Source of the DNA: Agelaius tricolor
Lineage: Eukaryota; Chordata; Aves; Passeriformes; Icteridae
Length of the DNA: 64,000 bases
Direction of reading: 5' to 3'
NCBI GenBank assembly: GCA_023055355.1
Contig: JALJCS010000009.1
Location: 25,383,001 to 25,447,000, forward strand
Both the position numbers and the translations under genes were made by a program. The stretch's first letter is position 1; each line of letters opens with the position of its first letter. Of this stretch, positions 11,289 through 25,334 are shown piece after piece. The notes under the pieces were generated by a model. That model was not told the origin of the DNA, searched no databases, and saw only the letters and a program-made list of their open reading frames with translations.

Positions 11289-14200
11289 GACTAACAGCTT
11301 GAAGAGATGGATAATTTTTACTTTTTTGGAGGCACTTCTGTAGGAGCAAACTGACTGCCTGGATTGTATTTTATATTGAATCCAGGGCAAACACAAGGTT
11401 TATGCAAATAGCAAAAATACTAAGTGTCGCATATAATTGGGGCCAAAATTTTAACCTCTAGAAATAAAAAAACAGAGCAAAAGTAATGGAAAAGTCTAAT
11501 CTGCTTTAGTACAGCACAGGATGAATTTTGTGTTTTCTGTATGCAGCAATTTGCTACTTCCAGAGCAAGTGGAGAGTGTTTTGATGATTTCCATGTCTTC
11601 AGTGGAAAAGAGTCTTCTGTGTTTTAGGATATTTTCATTTTGTCTAAAACTAGAAAAGCTCCTTGATCCAGTGATTTCAGCTTTTGGAAGGTTTTCCAGC
11701 TAGCACTGGCTAGCAGAATGCCAACTAGATACATGCTTAGTTTGCTACACCTAACTGTATTTGTGACTTGCACCTTGTTTTCTTCAACTGCTGCTTATGT
11801 GCATGTTTTCAAAGAGATTTGAATTTTGAGTAACTTAGAGAGATTAAAAAAACCCTGGTTCAGTGGGTTTTTTTGGTTTTTTTTTGGGGGGGAGTACTTT
11901 GCTTTGTCTATTCAAGTGAAAGAAGGTAAGGAAACATTTAGTCTCACAAAGGCTCAGTCTGGCATTGCCTTCCTCTTTGAATTGCAGGTCCAAATTCTTC
12001 AAATTGCAGTGAGGAGGAGGGAAGGGAGGAAAACAATCTTTTTACCTTCAGTGCAAAACCCTGCAATTATGAGATGAAGTTAGAGGAAAGCATATGAAGA
12101 GTTATTTAAGTCAGAGCTGAGAGTGGAAACTGATTACAACCTCAGCTCTGAAGAGACTCCAGCCCTTCCGTAATATAATGGCAAGTCTTGAAGTTTCTGT
12201 CTTTCCAGGAACTGCCACTTTAATTATCTTAAATCAATGCATGAAGACTGAAGTGAGGAAGGGTGTTCAGAAGCCAGAGGTGTCCATTCTCAGTTGCCTC
12301 AGACATGTCAACTTCTTTGTCTGTGAGATCTTCTGGTCACATTGGTTACAGGTGGTTTTACCAGCCAGCAAATACAGCGACATAGGAAGGTCAAGGGGAT
12401 CCCCTGGCCCGAGTCTTGCAGCAACTGGGAATTGGTGATGGAGGGAGGCACTCAGAGCAGATCAAGGCAGAAACAGCCTTTACTGTAATGTTGCAGGGCT
12501 AAGGAAACAGGTTTGATCAGATCTGGGTCTTGGCAGCTTGCAGGTGGTGGCTGTTTTTCCTGTGGCAGCTGAGGAGGGAACATCCTGGGTATGCAGTGTT
12601 TCTTCCTGCAGGTTCCTCATGTCCAGCAGCAGAAGTGCAGGAAGAACAGGAGGGTTCAGCCTGTTTGCCTTCATCTGCTCATCTCAGAGCAGCCAAGTGC
12701 CCTGCAAAGAAAGCATTAAGTGACTCCATGTAATGTTTTGCTTTCTCTCTTTGCATCCAGATGTGAATGTTGATTCTCTCCCTTTGCTTTCTCTCTTTCT
12801 GTCTATAATAGAAAAGAATAATTTATGGACTAAGCCCAGGCTGGGCAATGGTTCCCCACTCTTGTCTGGTTGGGAGCAGACCCAAGGAAAAGGGTTGCTA
12901 TCCTTTTTTTCTGTGTGAGCAGCAGTGCTTGAGAAAGGGGCTTCCATCAGTCCGTTTGGGAAAATTATGCTATTTTTTACAGGTTTTTTTAACTGATTGT
13001 ACCTATTTTCTGTGTCCTCACAGTCACCTGTAGTGGCACAACTGAACAGATGCAAATGGCACTCAGACAAGAGGATGGGGTGATGGGAAGCTCTTATGCT
13101 GACTTCATAGCACAAGAAAATGTATCTGGCAAACCAATCTTGGTCCTCTCAGCATGTCTGACTTTGGGAGCTTGGTAATTCAGAGTTGGCCACCAGTTCC
13201 TCATTTTAGGAATGAGCAACAGAGAAGAAATTAAGGCAATAACAACAGCTGTCAGAATATAGCCTTTTTAGTGGTATATTGGAAAGGAAGTTTGGCCTGT
13301 GTTAGTCTCAACTGAGAATGCATCAGCAAATGCTGGGAAAGATGAAGAAATGAGTATGCAGCAGTGTCTGTTCCCAAGTTTGCTGTAAACCATATGTCTG
13401 TCGGTAGCATATATAAATACTGAGTAGGTGAATAGGTGACTCATATTCAATTGGCCAGATATTACGATTACCAGCACTGCCCAGCCATGCAGGCACTGCC
13501 AAATAACTTTCAGGCATTTAGCACCTGTGGATGCTGTCCCTGTCACCACGCCAGAACTGGCTGCCATCAAATAACAGCAGCTCTGGCCCCTTGGTGTTGT
13601 CTGCCTGTCTTGCTGAGCCAAGCTTCATGCACTCAGGAATTGTTCTACCTCCAAATGAGCGAGAGCCACTCTGCTTGGTATTGCTGTGTGCTTCTGTACC
13701 ATACAACAGTGAAGGCAATAAGAAAGAGGCAATTTCCCCCTGAACTGCAGGTAACACAAATGCAATTAGCTGTATTGGTGTTTGGCCAGTGAAAATACGG
13801 GAACATTCTTGGAAGCCGGAGAGTTAGTGATGTTAAATCTTCATGAGCGGCCAAAGTCTGTCCTCTCCTACTACTTTCTTTTTGCTGCCTTAATGTATAA
13901 ATTTCTACCTTTGAATTGTAGGTAATTAAGCTGGACTCCTCCGTGCGGAAATGTCACACTTACCACCTATGGGCTTCCGATCTCCAGCTTTAAAAGGAAT
14001 TATTCTTCCTGCAGCTCCTGCTTCTCCTGTGTTCCACTCTTATTAACCTTGTAGCCACAGAGAACAGTCTCTCCTGTGCTTTCATTAGATCTGCTTTCTA
14101 AAGAAATGTAACCAGAAACCAAAGGAAAATATTCAAAGTAAAGATTTGACTTCTTTCACTTGTGGAGGGAGGTGACAATGTGGAAAGAATCCTTCTAGCT

Positions 14201-17200
14201 CTTTTGGTCCCTTCTGACCTGGTCCTTCTACTGGATCTGTCACAGCCATGTTATCCTGATTTGTCTCTCAGCAAGGAAGCAATTGCAGGTACACACTTTT
14301 GCCATCATTCAGTCTCACATTTCATAACAACCCTGATTTCATAGTCATAGAACTAAAGAGTATTTTCACCTGGAAGGCATTGCAACATAGCAGTACCCTT
14401 CTTTGTGGTTTAATCTTAATTACAACTTGAGGGCACCCTGTGTGGTGGCATTGGAGAGCACAGATAGTGCTTGTCTGTGAATCCACATCCTGAAGCTGAG
14501 CTAGGGAAACAATTTCATCCATTTGAGCAGGAGAATGCATCAAAACACAGTGCAATACATTATACATTCAGATCCCTTCACACATTGCAGCACTTTGCTG
14601 GCACTTCTGCATTGCTCTCTACCCATTCTGCAAAATGTGCAGATGTGCGGTGCTGGAGCTATGGAAGTATTGGATCCATAGTGGATGCCAGCAGGACACT
14701 GACTTAGCATGGGGACATGGTCAGGTAGTCAAAACTTTCTGGTACAGCACAGACAAGCTTAGCCTGATGTTTTTGATTTTGAGAAAAGTTAAATGTCATT
14801 AGAGGAAGGAAAAAAAGAAGAGCATGTGTAAACTGAAGCTGCTTTTGGGACCACCAGAAGTTGTTCTTCTTGAAGAGTTAACACAAGCAAGATTTTCAGT
14901 TCACTTACACCAACTGTAGCCAATTTGTGCTTGCATTAAGTGTTTAAATCATTACCAAATCAGAAAGAGATTGTTTAGTAGTTGCTTTGCCCAGATTTAG
15001 AAATTAGAGTTCTGGATGCCAGGTGATAAGAAACAATGCCCAATATTCAGTAAAGAGCTTGTTTTCTCCCTTCCCACCCAGGGAAAGCTAGGCACTCTGC
15101 TCCTTCCACCAGAATTGCACAGGAAAATGCAGCGCCCGGCATTCAAGGCAGAGGTACAAGGAGCACTGTTTGGTTTCCTGCCTTCTGATGTTAAAAGCTG
15201 CTTCCCTGGAAAATATTTTCTCTTCCCTCAGGGCCCTCCTCTCATCAATCGAGAAAAGGATTTACAAAGGCACACGACAGATTTTTAGATCTTAATAATA
15301 AACAGTTAGCAAGGCTTTGGTTTGTGCTCTGCTCAGGAGCCTTGGGATGTGCAGAGACACTGCGTTTCATCGTCAATTCCAGAAGATAATGAAGTCCCAA
15401 TTCCCCCTTATAGCAGTGTGAGTTCATGCAATCTTTCTGTTTTTCTAGGATTGTCCAAGACGTGGAGGGAACAGGCAGTAGGGCACAGCTGCAGGCGGCA
15501 TCTTGAACTCAGAAAGCTTCTCCCCCATGCTGAGCCTCTCATCTGCTTCTACCTTTTTCTGTGTGGTAGATGTGTCTGAGGCACTGTGGGTGTGGGATAT
15601 AGCAGAGCCTACAAGGATGAGATGAGGAGGGCAGGAAGGTGACATCCATGCTGCTGCAGTTCTGCATTGTTTATCTTGGCTTCTCTGTTGGTACAGGCAC
15701 ACAAACAGCCCCAGGTTGCCTATGTCATATGCTGAGATCCCTGAATATGAGGAGGGATACAGCTATTATAATGGTTTCCTCTCCCTCTGAGCTGCAGGAT
15801 GAGTCTGCTTCAGACAAAATAAGTTATTTGGCTTTGTAAGAGGTGGAATTTTCCCTAGCAGGCCCATTCTAGTCATGAGTAGGGAATACTGCTAGGGCAT
15901 CATGGCACCCAAATTACATGTCCTCATCTGGTTCCCCAGCCAGCTGTGACCATTCAATGTCAGTGACAGTTTGTGCCTGAGCTGTTCATCATAGGAAACC
16001 CAGCAAGGGTGTGGGGTAAATGATACGCACGCTCTGACCTTCAGGGACCTGAGGAGGAAGCCACTCATTGGAAAGTTTGAGGTGGGCTGCTGGCTTGGCA
16101 AGGAAGAGTTTTAGGAGTAATAATTTCTGTAGAGGAGACTGAGAGAGTGGTTGTGAGGATTTGAGAAGGGAATTTGGTGATCAAGGTTCAGAAAGTAGAG
16201 AGTCTGACTGATATTTTAGAGAGAGAGAAAACAAGGATAAGGCTATTTTTAGGAACAACATGTCCAGGCAAGTGGATGACAGTCATACCTCACAGCAGAA
16301 ATTCTCATGCTGAAGTGCAAATGCTGCTGAGCTTGCGCTGCCAGCCTAATGAGCAGATGAACATGATGAGCCAACTACAGTAAAATAGGAATTTAAATAG
16401 CATGGTTCCCAGGGAATTTGCATGGGAAAGAGGAGCTGTGCTGGAGTGGATGGTGGAAAGAGCGCCTTCTTTTGGGATAACTCCCTCATACAGCTCTCCC
16501 CAGAGAAGGCATCAGCGCCAATAACATGTGGAAAGGGATGTAAGCATTGATGTTGATTCAGTGGTTTCTGGTGGAAAAGCTGAATCAAAGCCCTGTGTTT
16601 GCCCCATTTGAGAGCTCTCTAATTAAACCTGGTGAGGAAAGTGCTGGTCCTGTTTCTTTTACCGGAGAAACATCTCTGGAGTTGCTATTGCTTCTGTTTG
16701 TGTCACTCTGCCAGAGCCATCCTGTCTTGGATGGATATTCAATCCCACTTTCACTTGAAGATAAATCAAAGTTTTGAAGGTTTGGATTTTGTTTCTTTGC
16801 AGATTTTCCCCCTGTATTCTCCATCCTTTGCCAACCCAAAAGAAAGGCAAAACCCAAAAAGCTCAGCACACCTATTTAAATTGAATGTCCCCACTTTCCT
16901 AGTTTGAACTTTGTAAAGATTGCATAAAATCCTAGCTGTATCAGTCAAGGCAAGCCCTCCAAGGTGAGCTCAGCTCCAGAAATTCTGAGGTGTTATGGTC
17001 CTGCCTCCCCGAGGGATGTGCCAGTAAATGCTATGGTAATTATGTTTGTTATTTGCAGCATCTAGATTCATTTCATGAGATACAGGTAACAGGTGACTGC
17101 AACTTTACCTGCTCATTTAGGATGCTCCATGAGTCTTCATCCCTTTCCCTGGCCCTGCTATCAGCACATATGGTGGCAGGAGCTCTCTGCTGTAGCATCA

Positions 17201-18939
17201 CGTGAGCCTCTGGCTCTTGGGTTTCAGAGGGCCTGTTCTGAAATGCAATGTGGGGAGTCAAGTCTCCAGACTTGGGGAATTCAGAGGCAGGCAAAGGGAA
17301 AGAGTTGTGTGTGAGTCCACATTCATCAAAAGCCTGACCCAAAGAGAAGGGTAGAGATTGAAAGAGCAGCTTACTCATGAGAGGTTCTTTTTCCACTGAC
17401 TATAGACTGGCAGGCCGAACTTTGGCTCCTTTGAGATGACACTGAATAGTCAAGCAGTTTCATATTTAAGCACTTTGATGACCACTGTGGTCTGCTGCAT
17501 CCCCTGCTGCTGTCAGATGGGATCCCAAGGCTTGTCAACATGACTGATTGCCATGTTACATCTCTCTCTCTCTGCATATGAGTAAGAGGCCCCGTGATCA
17601 TTTGGATGAGCTTCACTGCACAGCCCTGCATGGGATGATGGTATGGCTGAGGAGGCAGGTTGAGAAGCTGTTGCTTGCTTGGGAGCAGTGAAGCTGTCAA
17701 ATGACTCAGCACTCACCTGCCATGGTGGTGAGAGCAGCAGAACAGTGCCTGTGGGACATCAGAGTTCAGGCAGTTGTCACCAAGAAGAGTAGGGCTGGTC
17801 TTGGACCTTCTTCCTCCATGACAGCTTGCCCACTGGGACCAGGCAGTGTGGTGATGATACAGCTGCAAGTCAGCCCCTGCAGCCATGTGGTATCACCCTG
17901 TGGTTCCTGTGAGACAGCCCTGTGATCATTGGTGATGGTTCTTGTGGGCAATAAAGCATGAAGTCTTCCCTTGCCGATGGAATGAATATCCTTGGCTTTG
18001 TCCCAGTGGCACTTTCCACTCTCCTGCTCTGTGTGCCAGATCTCTTGGTTTAGGATTTGCCCTGGTTTTAACTGGGTTGGCTTAGGAACAATTAGTTATC
18101 TTCTGGAAAAGGTTGGTGGAGTCTCTTGATTTGGGTTGGGGAACCTAATGTTGATGTCACCTGTGCACACCACACTGGCACCAGAACCTCTTTAATCCAA
18201 ATTACGAGCAGTTGAGCAAGGAGTCAAATCAAATTTAGCAGACCATTTTAGAAAATGATTTTATTCAACCCGTACAGCTCCTGTGTGTTCATTGAACCAG
18301 AGATGAAGTGATTGTTAAAGTCACTAGAGTTAAACTCATATAAATTTGAGTGCAGGCAGGCTTTTATGAACTCATTCGTGTGGATCAATCACAGTGTTGA
18401 TCCAACAGGAGCACTTTGAAGAACAAAAAAAATTATTTAATATGCTACATGTTGGTTATGGGCCAGTATTCACCGGCTCACCCATTGGTAAGGGCCATAA
18501 CCATGCAAGTGGTGTGGGACAATGCCATTTGTTACCACTGTGAGGACACTCAGATTGGCATCTAACCAGCCTTTTGACTTCAGCAACACTCTTTGCTAAG
18601 ACCATAGCCTTGTCCCGTATGTAGTCCAAAGTGCCTCTAATAGGATTTTTTTCTGCAAGTTGATTTCCTCTGAGTGACTCTACTTGGGGACACTGGGTGC
18701 TTCCTCTTGGTAGGGGAGAAATCCAAGACATTCAAAGGCCAGTATCACACCTGACAGCTTTCTCAAGCTCAAAATAATAAAGACTGTGTCCATACCAACT
18801 TCAAAATACCAACCTTTTCCTGAGGGAGACTCCAGTGGGAGTGTGAACAAGGCTGTAGCTCATCTTTAATAATGCTACTTTTAAAAATAAATCATGTTTT
18901 ATGGATCTAAACTTAGCCTCTCCAGATAAGCAAGTCCTG

Positions 18940-19030
18940 GGGCCGCTGGTGATTAATATGCAGCACTGGAGCGTGGCCCAGCGGGGCCCTGATTAATAGC
19001 GATGACATCATGACTTTTAAACATTCTGTT
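18940..19030. promoter_or_regulatory. Candidate enhancer-like element with paired homeodomain sites
   Basis: Two identical GATTAAT words lie exactly 40 bases apart (18951-18957 and 18991-18997). The first runs into a TATGCA octamer-half-like word. Next to the second is the palindromic ATGACATCAT (19002-19011), which contains a TGACATCA word similar to ATF/CREB-family sites. Four CpG dinucleotides occur here although the flanks have almost none. Motif clustering is seen directly, whereas enhancer function is inference. It could equally be an unremarkable GC-island edge. Confidence 0.3.
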
Positions 19031-19310
19031 AATGCCGGCCCCGGTGACAAATGGGGATGCGCAGCATCGCTTCCCGTGGCATTTGCGTAGCCAGAGAGAG
19101 GGCCGGGAGCAGCGCCCTGTCGCCTCCCCTGGGCTGGGCAGAGGGAACCTGCTGCTGCCTGCCCGGCTGACCTGCACCGGCCCTGGGAGCTGTGCCCCGG
19201 GACCTGGCACTGCCACAGTCCCCCTGTCCTCGTTCAGGGGCCTGAGCGAGTCCCTGGAGGGTGAGGCAGGTATGGTGGAGCTTTTTAAGCACTCTCCTCT
19301 CCACCTGCAG
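19031..19310. other. GC- and CpG-rich island
   Basis: Between 19034 and 19250 I count 14 CpG dinucleotides, far above the CpG-poor surroundings. The text is C/G-dominated (gccggccccggtgac, ggccgggagc, tgccccggg). Open frames on both strands (19032-19409 +, 18953-19321 -, 19029-19304 -) reflect this composition and show no domain. A small unmethylated island at an enhancer or an alternative promoter is possible. No TATA box, initiator or exon is evident. Confidence 0.5.
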
Positions 19311-19329
19311 CTCTCTGCCACCCTACCCT

Positions 19330-22300
19330 TCAGGAAGTTTGCTCATAGGCTTGGGGCCAAGGCAGCTCCCCATTTAAGGCTCCAGCTCCCTGCTGGCAGT
19401 GCTCCCTGAGTTTTAGGGCCTGATATGCCAGAAACCTGGCACAACGTGCACCCCTAGCAGGTCTGAGGCCTGAATCCATACCTTTCTGGGCATCATCAGG
19501 TGACAATTTTGCTTCAGCTGCTGCCCTTCCCATGAGTTTAAAATAAATTGCCATGAGTTAGTTAATAAGTGTGGGTGAATGTTGTGCTGCCAGGGAGAAA
19601 GGACTGCTGTGGTTGTGTGCCATTTCCCAGTTTCCTGCAGTTCCATGACCTCCTGGTCTTTCTCCCCTATGGCTGGTCCCCTATGTTGAGGGGCAGCACA
19701 CTGCATGGATGCCTGGGCCATCCTGCAGTACCTGTTTGGCAACAGCTCCCCAGGTATGTTCTGTGCCTGCAGCCCCATCACTTCTCTTTTCCTCTCCTGC
19801 TTTTATGGCATCTTGCAGGCAGAAGGCTTGAATTGGAATGCTGGCCTTGACCTCCATGGATGCTCTGGAAAGCTCTGTAGGTTGGTGTCTGCTTTTGAGG
19901 TCTTGGGATTTGTTTTTACTTTTTGTTCACAGGGCTTGATCTGGACTGGTCTGGTGTCTGGAGAGCAATCTAGTAGACCAGACTGCTAAAACTTTTGGAT
20001 CCTAAAGGACATGTTTCTCAACTCTCCAAGATTTTGCTGAGAATTTTTGCCTAGTGTTCAAACAAATCCTCTTCTGCCAACCCACCAGGACCAGTGAGAA
20101 AGATGTCATTTGAAGCTTTCTGCTTTCACATTCAAATTACAACCCCATGAATCCAGACTCCATTTAGTATCCAAAAGTAATCCCAGGAAGGTTTTAGACA
20201 GTTTAAGTTTTATAATACAATTTCATCTTTGCAGTGTAGTATTGGGACTAAATATGTGAGGAGTCCTGAACTGGCAAAAATTTACTTGAGACTCACTGGT
20301 TGTGCTGGGACAGGCATGCCCCTGTAGCCCCATAGTTGTTTAAACCTTCACAAAAAGCTGGTGACTGTTAATATTGTTGTATTAAAGTTATATGTGGTCT
20401 TCTGCACCTCTTTGACCCTTCTGATACCAAATGACTGTGCTGCATTTTGCAGAGCTTTTCTTGTTGAGTAAGCAGGTTGCTTTGGACTTGCTCAGTGTGT
20501 GGGGACAGGATTTTAATCCTAAACACCTCCCTCTAAAACCCAAGACATCTAACTGTAATGCTGTACCATACAGAGCATATTTTATGAACTTAAAGGTCTG
20601 AGAATATAAAAAATGTTGCAAATATATAACCTCTGAGCTACTGAGCATCAGCCAGGGAAATATCCCCCCTCCCCTTCAGCATGACTAGTAGAATGCAGAC
20701 ATACTCCCTGTCAGAGAAATCTTTGCTTGTTGGCATCATCTGCTCCGTAATGTTTCACCCTTGCAGCAAATCCTCTCACCCCTTCTCCAATCAGTCTTGT
20801 TCTTTGCACTTTCAAAGTCTTTGCCACCCCACCTCTGATGCATGCTCCTTGTGCAGTTAGTGCAGTGATAAAGTGCATTTCAGAGGGACCTGTGCAGACA
20901 GATGGGATCAGGGGCATCTATTTTCATGTCTCAGCCATGGACTTGTGTATACTTGGTTTCATCAGCTTGCCCCTCAGCATCAGGAACAAATTGGTATTTG
21001 TTATAAACTCTTGATCCTTGAAGAAAATGAGGGGCCATTTAACATTTTTAGAGTAATAATAATAATGTAGGAAAAGGGATGCATCCTGGTAGCTGAGAAC
21101 AGCAGGTTATTTGTTTAAGAGCATACTTTAGAACAACAGCAAAAGGACCTTTAATCTCAGAATTTCAAGGCACCCTGTAAACTATAAACATTGATTCTCC
21201 TTCTTCTTGTTATTCCTTGTGGGCATTTTACCTCTATAAAACAGAGCAACATTCCTACCCTGATGATCTTGCAGCAAGAACAAACGAATACTAGAGAACT
21301 GAGGTGAAATACGAGCAGGATTCAGATGGCAAACACAACCAGGGAGTGTGCTGGCAATGGGTGGTTTATGTTCAGGATATCTCACCCATGGGGATGTGCA
21401 TTCTGGGTAAGTCAGCCTCATGGACACCTGTGAAAAGAAATTTATCCTGCCCTGGGGAAGCTGAGTAGTGGGGCATGTAAATGAGATTGGTCACTCTATA
21501 AATTTCTCTTGGAAAAATGTAGCTTTTAACCTGGCAAGGAGGTGAGTGGGTGAGTATTGTTGAATCATGAAGGGGAGAGGCAGCAGTTGGGGGAGTTTTT
21601 TGTTGGTTCCAGTAGATAAAGACTTCCTGCTGAAAGGGAGTTCTAGATTTGCCTCCCAAAGTGTGTGCCTGCTGTGTCATCTCTACACTGATAATGTTAT
21701 GCCTCCTTTCCTTTTTTCTTTTCTTTTTTCCCCCCTCCACTTTCTATAAAGAAAGCACTGAAAACCATTTTGAGCTGTTCTGAAATTTTGGGTTCTTTTG
21801 TTTCTCTCATTTCTATTGGATTATGTACCTGACATTATTGCCAAGAAATTAAATAATACATCTAGAGATTGAGAAAACTAAATAATGAAGCTTTGGAGCT
21901 TATAGCTTTTCTAGTGCTGTGCCAAGGAGCTTTTTGAGTTGAGAATTGTGACTGGCAGTCAAATTTAGACAAAAATGGTTTGAAAATTATATATTTTTTC
22001 TCTTTTCTTTTTTTATCTGTTAAGGACCAAAATGTACTGTTGGAAGCTGTAACATTCATAGCAAAAGAGCCTCAGAGATTCAGAAGTAAACATGGTTAAG
22101 TAGGAAACCTGTTTACTAAGCAAGTGCCTGTGGTTGCAGACCATGGGTTATTCAGAAAGCATGGGCTGTGCCACTTCATGAGAGGTGAGCTGGGCACACC
22201 TGACTCATCTGGAGCCTTGGGCAAGATCAGGTCATAAAGGAATTTTAGACTGAGCTTCAGAACTGATGGAGGGCTCCCTTAGCACCTATGGAAAGGGTGG

Positions 22301-24840
22301 AAGTGTTTCCATTGCCATGAATGGATTTTGGGAGCCAGACCAAATCAAACTCAGCAACTCCAGCAACCTCTTCTTACCCTCAGTTTGCAAGTCCCACGAC
22401 CTTTGCCCTGCCTGCTCCTCTCTGCAGCACTCTGAGTGCAGCAGGCACTGGGGTCTGGGCTTAGACTGTCTGCTTTGACTTTTCCTCTCTCTGCCCCTGA
22501 GTGCTATGCAGAGTCAAGAGAAATTGAGTTTGGTCCTTGGGTGCCTCAAGGAGCTGTGTGACAGCATGGATGTTCTCCTTAACCTTTTCACTGTCTATGG
22601 GTGCCCTCTTCACTGCCTGCTGCACCATCCCCAAGCTTGTTCAGGACACCACTTGCTAAATCAACAGCCGGGTGAACTCATCCTCACTCCTTTGCCTATG
22701 GGGAGAGAAAGAGGTAATAAAGATCCTCCAAAACAGACTGAACAGAAGCCACTGTTTTATGTCCAGGCCTTGCTGAGTAATAATGATCTGCCTTTAACCA
22801 CCCACTCGTGCCTCTGCTTATCCCCCTGCTTGTTCATGACCTTCACTCATTGTATTCTGTTGAATTGAGCTTGTATGTTCCTGACACACAGGAGCTGCAT
22901 CTTCATTCATTTATGGTAAATGCCTGAGACACTCAGGGCACTTGAAATTAAATAATCAGCAGCGAAACAAAAGACCCCAATTGGGCTCACAGGCACATTG
23001 TCTGTTTTATTTGCAGATAAGTTCTGCCTAAAAGCCAGCAAAGCATGATGTTTCTTGCTGCTTTTTTAGTTTAAAGCAGATGTTGTACACAATATTAGTA
23101 ACCATATCTTTGCAGGCTGTGAAGTAATGAGGGCAGGAAATGGGAAGTGAGGAGCTGGGATATCTCCTGCTTCATTTTAGGTGAGGCTTTGGGGAAGGGA
23201 AGTGTGTAGAGTGAGGGCTCTGCATTTGAGCAAAATGTTCTGTGCTTTTGTGCCTTTTGAGGCTGAGTGTCTGTCCAGTTGAGGATGACATGTGAAAGGG
23301 AGGAAGGGAGTGAGGGAAGAAGTGGAAAAAATAAAGGTTTTAGTGCTCTATGGTGGATCTACACAGCATGGTTCAGTAAAGCTGTGAGCTGTTCTGGGAT
23401 CTAGAGGGTGGCATATCTGTGCTGGAGGTGAGAGAGGAGTCTATGAATTTTGCAATGATGCTTCATGCTCAAAGAAGCCAATATTGTCTTATCTGGTGCT
23501 TGAAAACTATGAAAAACTTCAAGAGATCCAAGCATATATTTGCACCTAGGATAGATTCAAAAGGGTCTTATATCCAAGAGGAATCCCCTCTCTCTTTTCT
23601 TCCATTGGATTTTTGGGAAAGAAAAATGTATCTGCTCTCCCAGCTGAAGAACAGCCATGTTAGAGCAGCCCTGTGAAACACCCTGACCACAGGTGGGACA
23701 TCTTGTTTGAGGAATGTGTGGCAGCACAGTGAAGTCCCATTTTATTTCTTTTCTTGGGAGCAGATAAATTCACTTGTTTTAAAATACTAAGATGGGAACT
23801 ACAGTGTGTGTGCACGTGCATGTGCCTAAATCTCCCCTCGGAGCAGTGGGAGCGGCTGCTGGGCATGTGCAGCTGGAAGATAACGTGCTCATCTCCTCTC
23901 TGAGGGCAGGCAGTGCCAGCCCTGCTGTCAGGTTACTGACTACCAGCACACCGCTTTCTGCATCTCTCGACTCTTCCCATCTGGTTCCAGCCAATTCCAG
24001 ATGAGACCCTCTACATATGAACTTGGCAATTAGTCCACCAGTCCCTCTGAGCCTGCAGGATCTGGCCACAGAGCAGGGGGAATCCCATGTGATGGCAGTG
24101 GGCAGAACAAATCAACCGTGCCTGCCAGATAAGAGTCGGGTCTGGCAGTGTCTGTCACTGTCAGTCCCCAAAAAAATCCAATTTTCTATGGAGCAGCTCT
24201 CAGGTTTCTGGTTACTTGTCAGGAATGGCAGCTGTGGGTTGTTCTTCCCTTCTTTTACTGGGCACTGCTGAAAAAATTGTGGAAGCCCTGCAGGAGGTCT
24301 GTGAGTGTGGCTGTGGATGCTTGGTGTGTCAGGGTGGCACTCCTCAGCAGAAAGCACAGCCTTTTTATCAGGAGAAACTTGGAAATCTGTGCTTGTGAGT
24401 AGCAAGGGAGGGGAGGTATTTATTGGTGTGGGGACATCTGGCACTACCTTTTGGGATGGTTGCTGATTATTATTTAGATATCAAGAGGGCTCCCTGAATA
24501 ACATCCTCCACCCCATTTTGCAAACTAGGTGTGGTCTTAGCACAGTCATCTCTTACCACAGAGAAGATCATACTTGCAGCGCACAAGGAAATATCAGTAA
24601 AGGCAGGCTGGAGCCTCATTCTTCCAAAGAAGACCAGAAGTTTTTTATGTGGGTGGGGAGAAGGAAATCCACTCCTAGTTCTGTAAATAGAGTCAGAGAG
24701 GTTTTTATTGGAATTACCAAATAAATAAATGGGAGCTGTACATGTAAGCCCTTCCAACAGCCTTGTAAATCTCAATTACAGTCTCCAAAAATGTGAATTT
24801 ATTCTTTTTATCAGCATTTTAGTTTGATTTTTATTAGGGT
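19330..24840. other. Unique non-coding sequence, no gene seen
   Basis: No gene, RNA or named repeat is supported. Moderately GC-rich patches at 22270-22850 and 23780-24070 carry overlapping frames on both strands without recognisable domains. A short alternating purine-pyrimidine stretch (gtgtgtgtgcacgtgcatgt, 23803-23822) is the only simple-sequence feature. Confidence 0.5.
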
Positions 24841-24844
24841 TTTT

Positions 24845-24973
24845 AAAGAAAAAAAAAAAAGGAAGAGAGTAAGAGAAAGGAAGAATGAGGGGAAAAAAAA
24901 GAAGGGAAAAAATTATTGGAGTAAGAAAGAAAGTGAGAAAGAGGAAAAAAAAAAGGAAAAAGGAAAGAAAGAG
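24845..24973. repeat. 129-base polypurine tract
   Basis: In this stretch I count no C and only 8 T, so the + strand is almost wholly A and G. It combines A-runs up to about 12 bases with gga/aga units. Four of the eight interruptions lie together in the word ttatt (24913-24917). Mirror-symmetric purine tracts of this kind can form triplex (H-DNA) structures. It is probably a decayed simple repeat. Confidence 0.9.
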
Positions 24974-25334
24974 CAAACTACACTAGCAGAATATTAAAGT
25001 TTGATAAGGCACAGATAAGTCATGGAGCTGAGAAATCTTCCCTCACTCATCTGTATGCTGCATAAGTTATGAAGAGAAGTGAGTGACACAATATATCTTG
25101 TTATTTAAGGAATATGTGCCATGTAGTTCTAGCATTTCCTTGCATTAGCATACTTGTGCAGCTATCACACTTACAGTGTATCCATTTAGTGGTGGGGGTT
25201 TTTTTTCTATTTTTTATTTTAAAATGAATTTTGAAGGGTGGGTTCTTTCTTAGTAAAGACTTTCTGTATTCCATAACTTTTTGTGAAAACCTCAGCATAA
25301 CCCCCTATTTCAGCAAAGCAGAGCCCTGAGATGT

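Larger units (their letters stand above)
9771..18935. other. Unique non-coding sequence, several possible conserved stretches
   Basis: No supported gene or mobile element. A purine-only run lies at 9880-9919 and a 12-A run at 11277-11288. The sequence at about 10080-10330, and at 13900-14010, is AT-rich with mixed homeodomain-like and GATA-like words, the texture often seen in conserved non-coding elements. Conservation cannot be shown from one sequence. A short phrase at 14340-14395 recalls a CR1 tail but is too weak to call. Inverted octamers tggatcaa/ttgatcca lie near 18381-18404. Confidence 0.45.

Noticed and set aside
12684..13115. 143-codon frame on -
   Set aside because: No similarity recognised; overlapping + frames exist and there is no exon context.
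14340..14395. CR1-tail-like phrase (catagtcatagaactaaag...)
   Set aside because: A short weak match to the octamer tail without a following 3' UTR.
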